Source: Pogonophryne albipinna
Taxonomy: Eukaryota > Chordata > Actinopteri > Perciformes > Artedidraconidae
Length of the DNA: 64,000 nt
Assembly (NCBI GenBank): GCA_028583405.1
Contig: CM053259.1
Location: forward strand, 16,708,594 to 16,772,593
Direction of reading: 5' to 3'
In this document: one piece after another, positions 1 to 12,116 of the stretch
Layout of the letters: each line of letters opens with the position of its first letter
How positions within the stretch are numbered: the first letter of the stretch is position 1
The notes under the pieces: model-generated
The model's input: only the letters and a program-made list of their open reading frames with translations
Told to the model about the DNA's origin: nothing
Database searches by the model: none
Position numbers and translations under genes: made by a program

Positions 1-1629
1 AGCTGAAGTGTGCTGCCATTGTTGTTGCACAGAACTGAACCGCTGTTTTGACACTGGAGTTTTCTTCAGATTGTTCAGCTTTGAAAATGCTATACTTCAA
101 AGGTAGGAAAAATGCTGACAAAGGAAAAATAAGACTGAAATAAATTGACTATGCAAGTTGTTTTATGTTGATATGGTTGAATTTCAAGGTGTGCTTTAGA
201 AGGTAAACACTGACATTGTCGTATCACAGCCTGTGTTGTTGCTCTCTTTTTTTTACCTTTTTAGTTTGGATATAAAAGTGTTAAATGAAATGGCATTCTG
301 TCTTTATACTGTATCCTCCACTGGAACTGATATTGGAGTGAGTCCAGGAACAAACCTCGATAGCAGAACTAAGGTTATCCCTCGTGATCTCATCTACAGA
401 AAATGCTTCAGGAAACAGCGGACAAACTTCACTCAAACATCTGTGTGGAGATGTGCGGTTGATGCCGCTTTTGTCAAGCTGTTAGTTCTGTGTTGTCATG
501 GGCGCTTTGATGTGATTTGTTGTTCCATGACCAACCCGGCCCGCAGAACCCATCCGACTGGGGGAAAACAGAAGGAGCGACGCGTCCACTTGACAAATGC
601 AATCGCTGTAATTGACGGCACTCCCTTTGAATGCGAGTGTGTTTTCCTAAAGCGAATGTTCTGTGCATCAGAAGTAGAAATGTGTGACCAGTCGGCTGTC
701 AGTCATTATGCTTTGAGTTTCAGCCAAAGACAGCGTTACACTCTTTCGCCTCTTTGAAACGGGACTAGTAATATTGGCCCACGTTTACAGGATCTTTCGA
801 AAAATGCTTTGTGAAGATATCCTTGCATGTTTTCTCCCAGAATGTCGAGCTCTGTAAAAGAACAAACATTAAAAGACTGGCATGTGTAAATGATGCATGT
901 GCACAGTGGAGTCAGTAGGGCTTTTCCTGAGGGGAAACATGTGAAACCCAATATGTACTTGTTATGAGAGGCTTGGTCTGTGCTTACTGAAGAGTATTGT
1001 TAGTCAGAATTGTCGAATATTGGATCTCTCTCTGGATGGCAGAGGGAACAGAGGGGATCTGTGCTTATCATACATCCCCTTCTCTTACTGACAGGAGTCA
1101 GCGTATAGCTCTGTGGGCGAGCGCACCTGCATACAGAGGAGAAGAAGGAGAGAGAAACTGTGGTCGGATGGTAGGAGGCTGAGAGGAAGAGAAGAAATTA
1201 CTGCCTGCCAGGCATCCAATCTGAGGGAGGTTTTGGTGGTGGAGCCAAAGAGATTTCATTGTTCCAAGAACTGCCTCATCAGTTTGTTTGGGTGTGCATG
1301 TTTACGTGTAATGTTGGTGCTTAATGTTTTTTATGCAGGAAGGATAGGGTTGATTTGTGTTTTTGTCTGCCTTTCGGTCTCAGGTTAAATTGAATGTCTT
1401 CTGTGGCTGATAGTCTACTTACAACAGAGCCCATTTAATAAGATATGCTGCTCAAAGCATCTCTAAAGCATTACTGAATAGTTCAACTGGCTCAACGCAG
1501 CTTATTCTTGAGTAATTTCCCCCCTTTATCCCTTCCTCCAACATTTAGCAGAAACTCCCTATTATGAAAGTGAGGCAGTTGTAGCCACTCTGAGCTGTTA
1601 CCACTGCATGGTTCACATCACGTTTTCCC

Positions 1630-1631
<2 letters not shown>

Positions 1632-1669
<38 letters not shown>
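1632..1669. repeat. (TG)n microsatellite
   Basis: About 19 uninterrupted TG units lie between unique flanks. Confidence 0.95.
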
Positions 1670-4600
1670 TTGGCTAACAAACTGTTTGGCACCTCTTAAA
1701 TGTGTTGTCATTTATATTCTGTCATGTCTTCATTGGAAGTCTTTTATCCCTGTTCCTCATTTCAATTTAAGATTTCTGTGAGCGTCTTACATATTTTAGT
1801 ATTTTATGCATATGACTCACTTATTTAGTTTACAAAGTGTTGTTGTTGTATGACATTATTGTAATTTGACAGTCTGTTTCAGGTTTTTATCTCTATGCCA
1901 ATGAAGTAAACCCATCACTAAAGCTAATCTCAGATGTGATTGCATTTCCTAGAAAGGGTTACATGGCGCCTTCTGCCTCTGTTTTGAAAAAATGGTCCAT
2001 AACAATTTCCAAGAAGCCAGGTGACTTATAAGAAGTTCTATTTTGTTTGACCAACCCAAGAGCCAAATATATCAAGTTTACCAAAAAGGCCAGCAAATAT
2101 TTACATTTAAAAACTCCAACCAGTACATTTGAATTAAAATAGTGTTACAATAGTTAATATCTTTAAGCCCACATAGTTACAAGTAGCTTGCAACGAGAGG
2201 GCCATGTTCAATACTGTTTACATTTAGGTCTGTCCTTTTGTGGAAGAGATAGATGCTCTAAAAAGTCAATGAAAACCTTAGAGCTGCTGAATATGCTTAG
2301 ATTAACGTATTCATATTTTTTTATCCAGTTCTCTGTATTATTGTCTTTTTTTATGTTATTGTGAAAACAAAAATCCTGATTCTTCTTTTGTTTTAGTTTG
2401 AAACCTTCCTCTGCCCATTGCACGTCTGCCAAAGGGACATCTGGGCTCTCGTTCCTGTTGCAGATGTGTCCTTTGTTCAGCTGTTAGTGTTCATTCTCAC
2501 CGGTCCATTGAGAGGGGATGACTTTATTGTCACTGCATAGCCACTGGCAAGCCCACCTGGTGTGACATTACGGAGCATTATATTCCGAGGCCACAGCTTT
2601 GTTATAGGTTATCAATAAAGCTGACTTCCAGGCAAGGACACAACTGACCAGGGTGACGCTCTTTTGTTGCAGGGCGCAGACTAATGGAGGTGTAGTTGAA
2701 TGGAGGAATGGGTGGGTTGACGAGGCCTCAGGGCAGGGGGAAAGAAATGAAAGATTGGCAAAATGGAGTGGTGTCGAGCAGGACTGAGTGGCAGCTGGAA
2801 TAGGTTGTCAATCTGTGAGCGGCCGAGAAAGACTAGCCCATCATGCAGCTTTTATATCATTGTTGTTATCAAGACCGGTAGGTAGACTGGAGAGCAGCTG
2901 TGGAGCAAGGTGGAGCAAGGGGTCTAGGTTGGACCTGTTCAGAGGAGGGAAATGGCCCTCAGACTAAGATTACGATGGACAGCAATGACTTGCTATCCTC
3001 CCCACTATAGTTGGTCTTCAAGCCATGATGAATCTTACAAGCAATAACCAATTAAATTATTTCACAACAGATAAATACAAACTCAACATTTTAACCTTTT
3101 TTATTATTGGCACATATAAACTGCATTTCATCGTCCTAGTATACATATGTTACGGTTGACTTCTAAAAACAGGTGACAGTTTTGGATCTCTGCTTTTCAA
3201 AGGTGACATTCCTGCTGGATAGGAAAAGGAAGGGATATTGAGATTAAAATTAATCATTTGCAACAATTTAATCATGAAAGTTAAAAGCCCCTAAAAATCC
3301 ATTATAACAGTTTTATATTCAATGTGAGTGTTAACCCCTGCAAGGATAGACCTGGAGGTGTTTGCTAAAGCTGTAGTTGAAGAAGTTCAGCCAGAACTTT
3401 CTGAAAAATACATTGAGACATAGTATTACTGCGAACTACAATGTCATAACCACTTATATGTGGAGAATTATTGTTGCTCTCCTATTTTGACATTGGATTT
3501 GCTTATATATTTATTCACGAGGAAGTACCGCACAGATATCCTTGGGATTCCTTTTTATTTCACCTGAATCCTCCAGGTCGGTGTCTTTATTCAAACAGCT
3601 GCCTCCCACCATCATCTCCATGGCGGTCAGAGTTGCAGAAGGCCCAATGTAATGTGATCGCTTGCTGAGCACATGGAAACTGTAGGCATTGTTGGCATGC
3701 AGCTAACCTGCTGCTATAAAAAGTCCAAGGAGTGCTTTGAGAATAGCATGACTCAAGCAACCAACACAGCAGGCATCAGTGCACTTACAGGCCGGCAGAT
3801 CAACTGTTTATTTCTGCCTTAAGACATCTCTGGGAAGAAAAACAAGCTTTAATCTTTCAAATTCTAGTAAATGATTATAGGAATTGCTGCATTTCCTTGT
3901 TAAAAGCAAGATGAAACGCCCCCCATGAAATAATTGTTGCCCATCTGGCTTAAAATCTCACAAATGCAACAAGATGATGTCAGTATTAAATGTTTTCTAA
4001 TTCCACTTGTAGTCTCATCTTGCAGCATTTCAGCCTGCAGAGACTCAACTCTGCCTACTTGCTTTGCTTTTTATGAGGCCTCCTCCTGATCTAACAGATA
4101 TTCTGAAAGAAAGACATATTTACCCCCCCCTCATCCAACTCTTCAATTGAATGTGTCCTTGAGACATGTAGCACCACAGGAGTAAAATGGTGTTTCTTTC
4201 CAAATGCTTATCATTGAGTGCCTTCTTCATTTCCCGACCCTGATGGACTGACCCAATTGATTTATAGGCTGAAGTTGCCCTCACATTGGCGCCTGCGAGT
4301 AAGTTTAGGACTGCACGTTGGGGGCAAGTGCTTATACCCTATGCATATTTGAGCCCCTTCACATATCATTGCAATGATTGGAGGCAAGTAACTGCCTCAC
4401 CATGTAAAAGCCCCATCTGTCCTTTGCCTTCTGCCAGTATCCTGGTCATTTGCTGCGATTCTTTGAAGCTCCTGGTTCCATTGTTCAACATTTTGTCAAA
4501 CTGTTTTTGCTTGGTGGGGGAGATGTAAAACAAGCATTCTTCGACTCGGTTGTTATTGAGTCACAGCGGCAGTGTGGCAGTCTAAATTCAATACTTTTCT

Positions 4601-6717
4601 CCGCATGAGCCACCATACAGAGGTCATGGTGATGCCAACATTTCCCTTGTATCTTTCTCTTATTTTGTGTGGGGAAATGCACTGTCTGTGTAGGTTGTAT
4701 ACACTCTGAACAGACTTGTACAGCACACAAGCATACTGCTTTGTTTTTGATACATGATTCATGCATGGGCAAACATTTTGAGCCACATGTGAATAGTCTG
4801 AACAGATATGGGCAAATGACAAAGTGTACGTCAAGGATTATGCTCTCTTCCACTGGCTATGAATTTTGCTGTTATACCCATTTGTCAACCGAAAAATTGG
4901 TTGACTCCCAAAAATACGAACTATAAAAGGGAGTCTGTTGTTAAAAGCTCTTCAATTATTTCTGCAAAAACATGATTAGTGGCTATTTTTAGTATGGAGC
5001 CATATAAAGTAAGATAAGAGGTCAGTGAGAGGAATCCAAAAAGCTGCATAAGGAATGGAAAAGAGGCATATCTCTTTACATAATTGTGCTTATGTTTTAT
5101 ATGGCCTAGGTTAACCACCCTAGATGCTAAGCTATCACTGCCTCCTTTTAAAGCGGAATGTACCAATAGTCTTAAAGTCAGTTTAAGAACCACTTTCATG
5201 AAAAGCTTTTTGGTCAAATGCACCTTGGGTGCAACATTTGAGTGGTTTTCCCCTACTATCCCATTCTACCGAGGCAGTGCTTGAGTGAAAACCAATATCT
5301 GCTACTTTGTTGAAGGGCTTCCTGTAGCATGAAATATGAGATGATGGATGCTTTTTTGAGGGTACTCTTTTAGAGTGCATGTCTTGTAAAGCACCCCCCT
5401 GCTTTCCTCTGTGTCATTAACATTTTAAAATATAGCTTTAGGTATTTATCCGGATTGGTTTTTACCTTTTTAACTAAACCATATAGTCAAATTAAGCCAG
5501 TGCTCTGGAATCAAATGAAATGTCAACATATCCTTCAATAGATGTATTATTAATGGTGGTATTTTTACTTTTAAGTACTTCCATCCTGCTTTTTCCTCAT
5601 TAGTCCTTTTCATGTGACATATACTGTGAAGTAAATGTTGCCTGTGATGGGTTCATCTTCTCTCCCGGGGTTTTTCATCTCAACCTGTGACCTTCAAGGC
5701 ATGTCTCCTTTTTAAGAGGGTGCACCCTAGTTAGTGAGATCAAGGAGGATATTTCCGACACTGAATCCAGCTCTGAGGGTGGCACACCACCATTAGAAAT
5801 TCTGCCAAAGCTCCATTGGAATATTTGAATGAGATCATTAGGCAATAGGCAGTTGATATGATTTCACTCAGGAGAGATGAGTGACCTCAGACTTTTCCCC
5901 CGACATTTCCCTTTTCAATATAGCTCCAGCAATTTGTCAATTACCGCAGTCATTAGTATTTCATTTACCATGACTGCTTATCTTGACCTTGAAACACACT
6001 TTTTCAATCCAAGATGCTAACTGACATGGTACTCTCCTCTCTGTCATTTACTGTTTCTTATTCACTCGTTTCTTAACGTGTTCCCTGTACTCTCCGCAAG
6101 AGCGTGTAACATAGCAAGCAAGTCTTGTTCTCAAACTGTGATCTAACTCCCATCTGCTCCTCCCAGCCACCCGTAGTTTCATTTTAATATAAGAAGAACT
6201 TGTAGAAGCCCTGCAAAGCTGTCACCTGTCATCCTGGTAGCTTCAAAGGTGACATAAATGTGAACCCCTCTGTGTTTTACACTGTACAGTGCAGTTTCGT
6301 TCAAGTTTGAGTCTATTTCATTCCAACTTTGATTGCTTACCCCCCACAGTCAGTCAGTGCGTCAGTGAGGTTGTTAAGAAATATAATGTTTTGATAATGC
6401 TTTCACTGGAGCCATCTGGCTCTATGAAGTGATGTGATCTCCTGTGGGATTTGACAACAGCAAATTGGACTTTTTAAAAACCTTTAAAACAACAGGTAAT
6501 TTGTTTATTATCAAGCTAACATGCTAATACACACTTAAAGAATACAATTTGACTGCTTTTTTAGAAAAATTAAGCATCGTAGTCACTCATTTTGACGGGC
6601 ATGGTTCACCATTTTCTGAAGCCGAACCTCTTATTTATTTTGGATACACACAACACTGAAGGCTTTTCTCACTTGAGAAGATGTTTTCGCCCTATTCTCT
6701 ACTGACTGACGGTGATA

Positions 6718-6835
6718 GACAGATGGTTCATCCAATCCCCTGCCAAGTATTGTTTTTGAAAGAGCCTGCCCTTTTCCAAATGGTTTCCAATGACAGCTCC
6801 TCAGATGGTTCTATGTAACCATCTGGTGCGTTATC
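6718..6835 (-). repeat. Interspersed repeat, related to part of the element at 39541
   Basis: Read on the minus strand, this segment matches 39541-39640 in the same order: a word like CCATTTGGAAA, then GGGCAGGC, CTTTCAAAAA, TACTTGGCAGG and GATTGGAT. The second copy sits inside a hAT element with clear ends, so this one is probably a decayed relative or fragment. I cannot define its ends. Confidence 0.55.
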
Positions 6836-8823
6836 ATTGCACTGCAGGCAAAATAAATTACAGCCAAAGAGGGGCTCAATTGCATTTTCTTTTTTTAAAG
6901 CACTGTGCTTATTTTTTATGTGAGTAGGGTTTAACCACATTTGTTCAGACATAGACCTTGATTTATGACCATGTAATACAATTGTTAATAATAAATGTGG
7001 CACAGGTGCATGGGTGTGCATTTGGATGAGGTCATGGTTTAGGCCAGTAGTTAGCCATTAGTCAGATGGGAGGGTATGCCTTAGAGGGGATGTTTGGGGA
7101 CAAGTCTGTCCGCTGTAGCCCGGCTGAGGGGGTTATAACTTCATTACATTCAGACTCAGTGTAAATGAGCCTCATCTACAGAGCTGTTGCTGGAGGTACA
7201 ATGTTTAACTGAATATACTACTGTACCATACTACAGCTAGGAATATTGGAAAAAGATGAACACTCACATTGTTCCACGAAGATGTCTCTCTCCTTGACTT
7301 TTTATGGGGAGTGCATGTCTCTTTTAGAAGTGCTGGCTGTACAGCTTGTGACATTAGTCTTGCCGTCTGCATCAGCATCATTCACTTGCAGAGGGAAATC
7401 AGAGGGACGATTCCCCCTTCTGCATTTCTGGGCTGCAGTTCAAACGGGAGTCAGGCTGAGAGAGTCACCTGTCTTTTTTCTCTTTGTCCTTCTCCATCAG
7501 CCTCTCTCTTCATCCAGCGTGCACACATACACCCACCCCCTACCTGCAGTGGCTGCAGCTAGAGCTGGCGTAATGTCATTATGGCACTCACGCCCTGTTT
7601 GATGTGGCCTGCTAAACAAAAGCTGAATTTGGCTGCGAACGAACCGCAGTCCAGTCTTTCAGGCTCCCTGTAATATGGTGCTGGATCTGTTTCCCCCTCT
7701 GGCTGGGATTTGGAGATTTGCTACCCAGACAAGCGAGCGAGAGGAAGCCTTTGCGGAGTTCCCACTCAGGATGAGCTCGTTGTTGCCTTTTATGTGTTCT
7801 CTTTGCCCCGAGCACCGTTTTCTACTAAGATGCTATCGCTGTGCATTTCACACAGATGCATTATCTGTGAGTGCTTGTGCTGCTTGATTTGTCATAGCTG
7901 AACTTTCAAAGTCAGATTCGGGCGACTGTGTTTTTTCAATGAGGAATAAGTGATTACATTTCTTTCGATATGGAGTTGGTACAGACTATGTTCAATCCAT
8001 ACATAGCAGTGCTGACTGCTTGCCTTTTAAGTAAGTTGTATCAATGTTGACGAGAATACTTTTTATGTTTTCGGGCCAACCCGAGGCAGTAGAAAAAAAA
8101 AAAGAGGGAATGGAGACACACACTGAAAGGCATCAAATGTTTCCATATGGCTGCCGCAGTGTAAGATTTCCACTACCAGATAATCTTGGCCAAAACATCT
8201 CATCGTACCAATACCATACATATATTAAATAGTAATGAGTTTAGTCTAATTCATTTAACTTTGTTTTTTTTGCATTTGTTTTTTCACCAATATACTAACG
8301 GATCATTTTATCCTTTCCCAAGTCGGTGTAAACTGCCAAAAAAGATCAGTTATCACTTATTTTCATGCATAGAGGGAACTGTATAAAAGCCTACTTTTGG
8401 ATGATTATAAAATTAATTAAAGTCTTTTTATTTGAACATTTGCTTTGATTAAAGACAACGTATGCATAAGTAATTTGAATTAGAAATTATGAAGCTGCTT
8501 AGTGCTTGTGTTAGGAAGTTAAGCTGGTCATTATACCCTCTCTAATCAAGACTTCAAACAACCGTGAAACTACAAACGAAAAACTACACTTTACAATATT
8601 ACAGTTTGACACATCATGCAAATGTTTTAATGTACCTTTGCCCAATACTTGTTTTTCCTGAATGGAGCTTGAGTGCATCATCATGTGACTCAGTTTCACC
8701 AAGCAGGACTGTGCTGCCAACAGCTAAAGTTAACTGACTCTGCTACAGCTGGTTTCAACTGCTCAGCGATAATTATGCAACCGATTTCTCATAGTCACAG
8801 TGCTCCTCAAGCTAGGACACACA

Positions 8824-8967
8824 ATATTTTTCATTTCATTTCAAACCTTTATTTAACGAGATTGGTCCCATTGAGATCATAGATCTCTTTTTCAAGGGAG
8901 ACCTGCAGCAGTGTTGCAATATGTCACACAGCATAACAATTTTTCACACAGCATAACAATTTTTCAT
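8824..8967 (-). mobile_element. LINE 3'-end fragment plus a two-copy 20-bp tandem repeat
   Basis: The segment resembles the 3' end of a common fish LINE in reverse orientation. It has a TTTATTTAA block, a conserved CCATTGAGATCATAGATCTC block and an AAGGGAGACCTG block. The minus strand ends in a short GAAAT-type tandem tail at about 8826-8840, as in L2/CR1-group LINEs that end in simple repeats instead of poly(A). At 8922-8967 a 20-bp unit containing CACACAGCATAACAATTT occurs twice in tandem. No coding part remains. Confidence 0.6.
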
Positions 8968-9184
8968 CTCAGAATACTCAGTTTGCATATTTTTTCAAAA
9001 AAGCTTTTGCCGCACTGTCCCTAAACCCAAAACAAAACTCATTCCCGGGCTGAGAAGCATTTAGGATGCCTCGGCCTGAGTAATGAGGAACGGCACATAC
9101 AGCTGCAGTATTCTACATTTAGCCGAGAGCTACATCCTTGGTGCTGAAGCCCTAAAGTGTGGGAGCTTCGCCATGTCTTGGGTG

Positions 9185-10304
9185 TAGTGTTAATTTCGTC
9201 AGCTATTTTTTAATTTAGTTTTAGTCTTAGTCCTGTGTTAAATTTCCTTTTTAGTTTTAGTCATATTTAGTCACCTTCATCCTGTTTTTATTTAGTCAAG
9301 TTTTAGTCGACTAAAAGTCTGAGCATTCTAGTCTTATTTTAGTCAAAGAAAACTAATTATTTTAGTCTACTTTTTGTCAATGAAAACTGTTGAGTCTTTT
9401 TTAGTCATCAGATTATATAGAACATTTCAGTCAAACTAGTCTAGCCAAAACCAATAATTTGTCATTTTAGTATATATAAATAAACAAGATTATATCTTGT
9501 CCTTATTTGATGAAAACCACAGGTTGAATGATTAAGAAGCTTTGCAGAGAGTATCTGGTCAGGTTTGTGGTGTTTTTACCCGTGTTATGGCCACATTGCT
9601 TCCCTTCTGATAAAACAATGCATTCGCTTTTTTTCTCCGCCTCATTGTAGCGAAAATGGGCCCAAATATCACATTGTTTCTTTCTCCCAAGCAGTGGTGG
9701 CTTTAGACTTTTTCGTTGTCAGTAATTTTGACGGACAGGATCGTAACATTTCCGTCCTAATCCATTATTACCCGTCGAGTGCACAATTTATCACTCACTC
9801 GCGCTGACGGGGGTATTCGGTTACCGCGATTGCGACCACTGCTCCCAAGCCCTGTTGTTGCCATTTTATTTTCTGTTAAATAAGGTTAGTTAGACCATGA
9901 GTTAGACCCGAGTCTTCCTGACAGATCATATTGTGCCGCTGCCCGGTGTAATTCAAATCTACCGCCGCGCGCAGCACAGATACACAGCTGCTGCCCTGCC
10001 GCAGCACCGGAAATGGAACTGCTGGGAGAAAAACTGACTATCAGAGATGTAACGTTATCTTTGATAATATTTCGTCTCCTCATTTTTCGTCAACGAAAGT
10101 AAAGAGAGATTTTGGCATAGTTTTTATTTAGTAAACTACATTTTCGTCTCGTCACTTTTCGTCAACGATATTGCATGATGATTTCGTTACAGTTATTGTT
10201 TACTGCCGTCGGTGCCGTCTCGTCATCGTCTCGTTTTCGTCATGGAAAAAAAGGTCGTTGACGAACATATTTCGTCATAGTTTTAGTCAACGAAATTAAC
10301 ACTA
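9185..10304. mobile_element. Non-autonomous hAT transposon, 1.1 kb
   Basis: The element starts with TAGTGTTAATTTCGT and ends with its inverse, ACGAAATTAACACTA. It is bracketed by a perfect 8-bp target duplication CTTGGGTG (9177-9184 and 10305-10312), the hallmark of hAT transposition. The subterminal regions are rich in short TTTTAGTC and TTTCGTC words in both arms, typical of transposase-binding repeats in hAT ends. No transposase frame is present, so it depended on a relative for movement. Confidence 0.9.
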
Positions 10305-10312
10305 CTTGGGTG

Positions 10313-11510
10313 ACATTTAATTGGAGAAATAACGAAAGGCTCATTGTCTGTCCTCGACTAGAAATTACAGCAGCCATTGTGCCCCCTGCTAAACAAATCA
10401 ATGTTCTCTTCAGTGCCGTTATGAATGCAGAGTCACAGTTATGACGGATTAGCTTTTCCAGTGTATTACAAAGTTGGGAAGCCTCCCATGGTGATATCTG
10501 TATTCAACATGGCTGCTCATTCGACGGCGTGGATCATTAAGGGCTGCTACATCAAACACGTTCTCTTAGGGTTGCATACTCTGAGCTCAGATGCCTGTGT
10601 TGTCTATGCTCCTCTCCTTTGTCTTCTACAAAGGACAACCGATATGTTAATAGATATTCAAGGCAGTCTTGTATTTGATCTGTTTTGTGTATATTCGTAT
10701 AAATTGGCAATTAATATGACTTCAAAGTAATACGTGATTTGTTTTTAAAGCCTACAATGCCTAACAGTACCTTCAACTGTTTATCAGTCTATCGAACGGA
10801 CTGATTAAACCACCTTTAATTGCTGAAATGGTTGTTTACACAGAGTCACTCAACCAAATCACTGAAGATCTTTTGTAAGCTTGAGCAATGTACTCTGTCA
10901 CACTAGTTTACTCAGGTTAAATCACATTTAAGTAGAAGTTATTGTGGTCTCAGTGTGAATGGTATGGTCTCAAAACCTCCACTGTTTCTCTAAACATAAT
11001 TCAATAGCGCATACATAAATGCAAACATACTGTCAATGTTTATTAAAGTAATATAGAATGCACATTTAGTGTCTATATAAGAACTTTACATTTACAGCTA
11101 GGTTGCTTTCAATGTGCTACAGATAACTAAGCAACTTACCTGCCTTGGAAATCTTAAAGAGTGCTTTGGTTTGCTAGCTCGGTTAGGGAGCCAAGTTAAA
11201 ACACAAAATGAGCCAATTATTGTAGGGAAATGAGGGACTAAAAAGTGTTGCTAGATAGTTAATATTTGTCTACAGTTACCTTTTTGTTTGTCTCTGGCGG
11301 CTGTCTGGCAATCACTGTTAATCATCGAGATAATGGAGGAGTTGCTATTATTGCTTCAACATTTTTCAAGCTGAGGAGCCCTAGCTGAAAGAAAGACGGA
11401 GTAGGGACCCTAACAAGGAAATTAAACAAGGCCTGGCTGCCATACAATGAAGTGCGGCCTTAAGTGCCATGAATAATCATACCCTTTCAATATGCATAAA
11501 CACTAAACCA
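10313..11510. other. Intronic sequence, no feature seen
   Basis: AT-rich sequence with no supported exon or recognisable repeat. Confidence 0.5.
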
Positions 11511-12116
11511 TTAAAAGAATAATATGCAGTGAACTAGTTCATTGATAAAGACCCGGTTCTGGCTTTAGCACAGTTTTTTACAACGAGCGGATACAGATTT
11601 GCTGCCAATCTGACGTCAAATCGGCAGCGGACCCACAGAAAATTGCTATCAGAAACAATACCTGACGTGTTTTGGATGTAATCTCGTCTTTGTTTACATT
11701 AGCAAGCCTCGCTAACACTCAGAGCTAACCTGTGCTGTAGAGCAATAATAAAAAAAGAACTCTCCTTGTCATAAACCTGCAAGAGAAAAATTCTTTGAGC
11801 TCCATACTGTTTCAGAAATAATCTTTGATGTGGTTTAGAACAGGATGGCGTTTTATCACAGCATAATTTAACTTTATCTCCGGTAGAATTCTGATCAGGC
11901 ATTAGCTCCGCCTCCTCTTTTTTTTTTTTTTTAAGCTAAGGACCCAAAATCCGCATTTCTCTAACAGGGCTGCAAAAGAGGGGTATGAGCAGTATGAGGC
12001 ATGGCTACAATGGGTGAACTGTTTGGTATTTTAAGCAAAAAACTGCACAGACATGTTTTGTATAGGTATGGCCCTACAATATATTTTTCCAATATAGCAT
12101 AATAGGTCCACTTTAA
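11511..12116. mobile_element. TTAA-type non-autonomous DNA transposon, copy 1
   Basis: The right end reads TAGCATAATAGGTCCACTTTAA and the left end is a decayed inverse starting TTAAAAGAATAATATGCA. TTAA borders point to the piggyBac or Kolobok superfamilies. A second copy in the same orientation lies at 35902. They share the block TTGCTATCAGAAACAAT, a block with GCTAACACTCAGAGCTAACCT, and a block with GAGCTCCATACTGTTTCAGA. There is no coding capacity. The left boundary is less certain than the right. Confidence 0.7.

Larger units (their letters stand above)
1..9176. other. Non-coding region, probably part of stt3b intron 1
   Basis: No exon is supported here on either strand. The open frames present (for example 233-757 +) have no recognisable domain, biased composition or splice context and look like chance frames in AT-rich DNA. 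The first visible stt3b exon at 25044 begins with the third base of a codon behind an acceptor AG. An upstream exon must therefore exist, and I could not find one in this interval. The stretch most likely lies in a long first intron. Supported content is a TG microsatellite at 1632, a repeat at 6718 and a LINE 3' tail at 8824. Confidence 0.5.

Noticed and set aside
233..757. 174-codon open frame on the + strand
   Set aside because: No domain, no splice or promoter context, mixed composition. Probably chance in intronic DNA.
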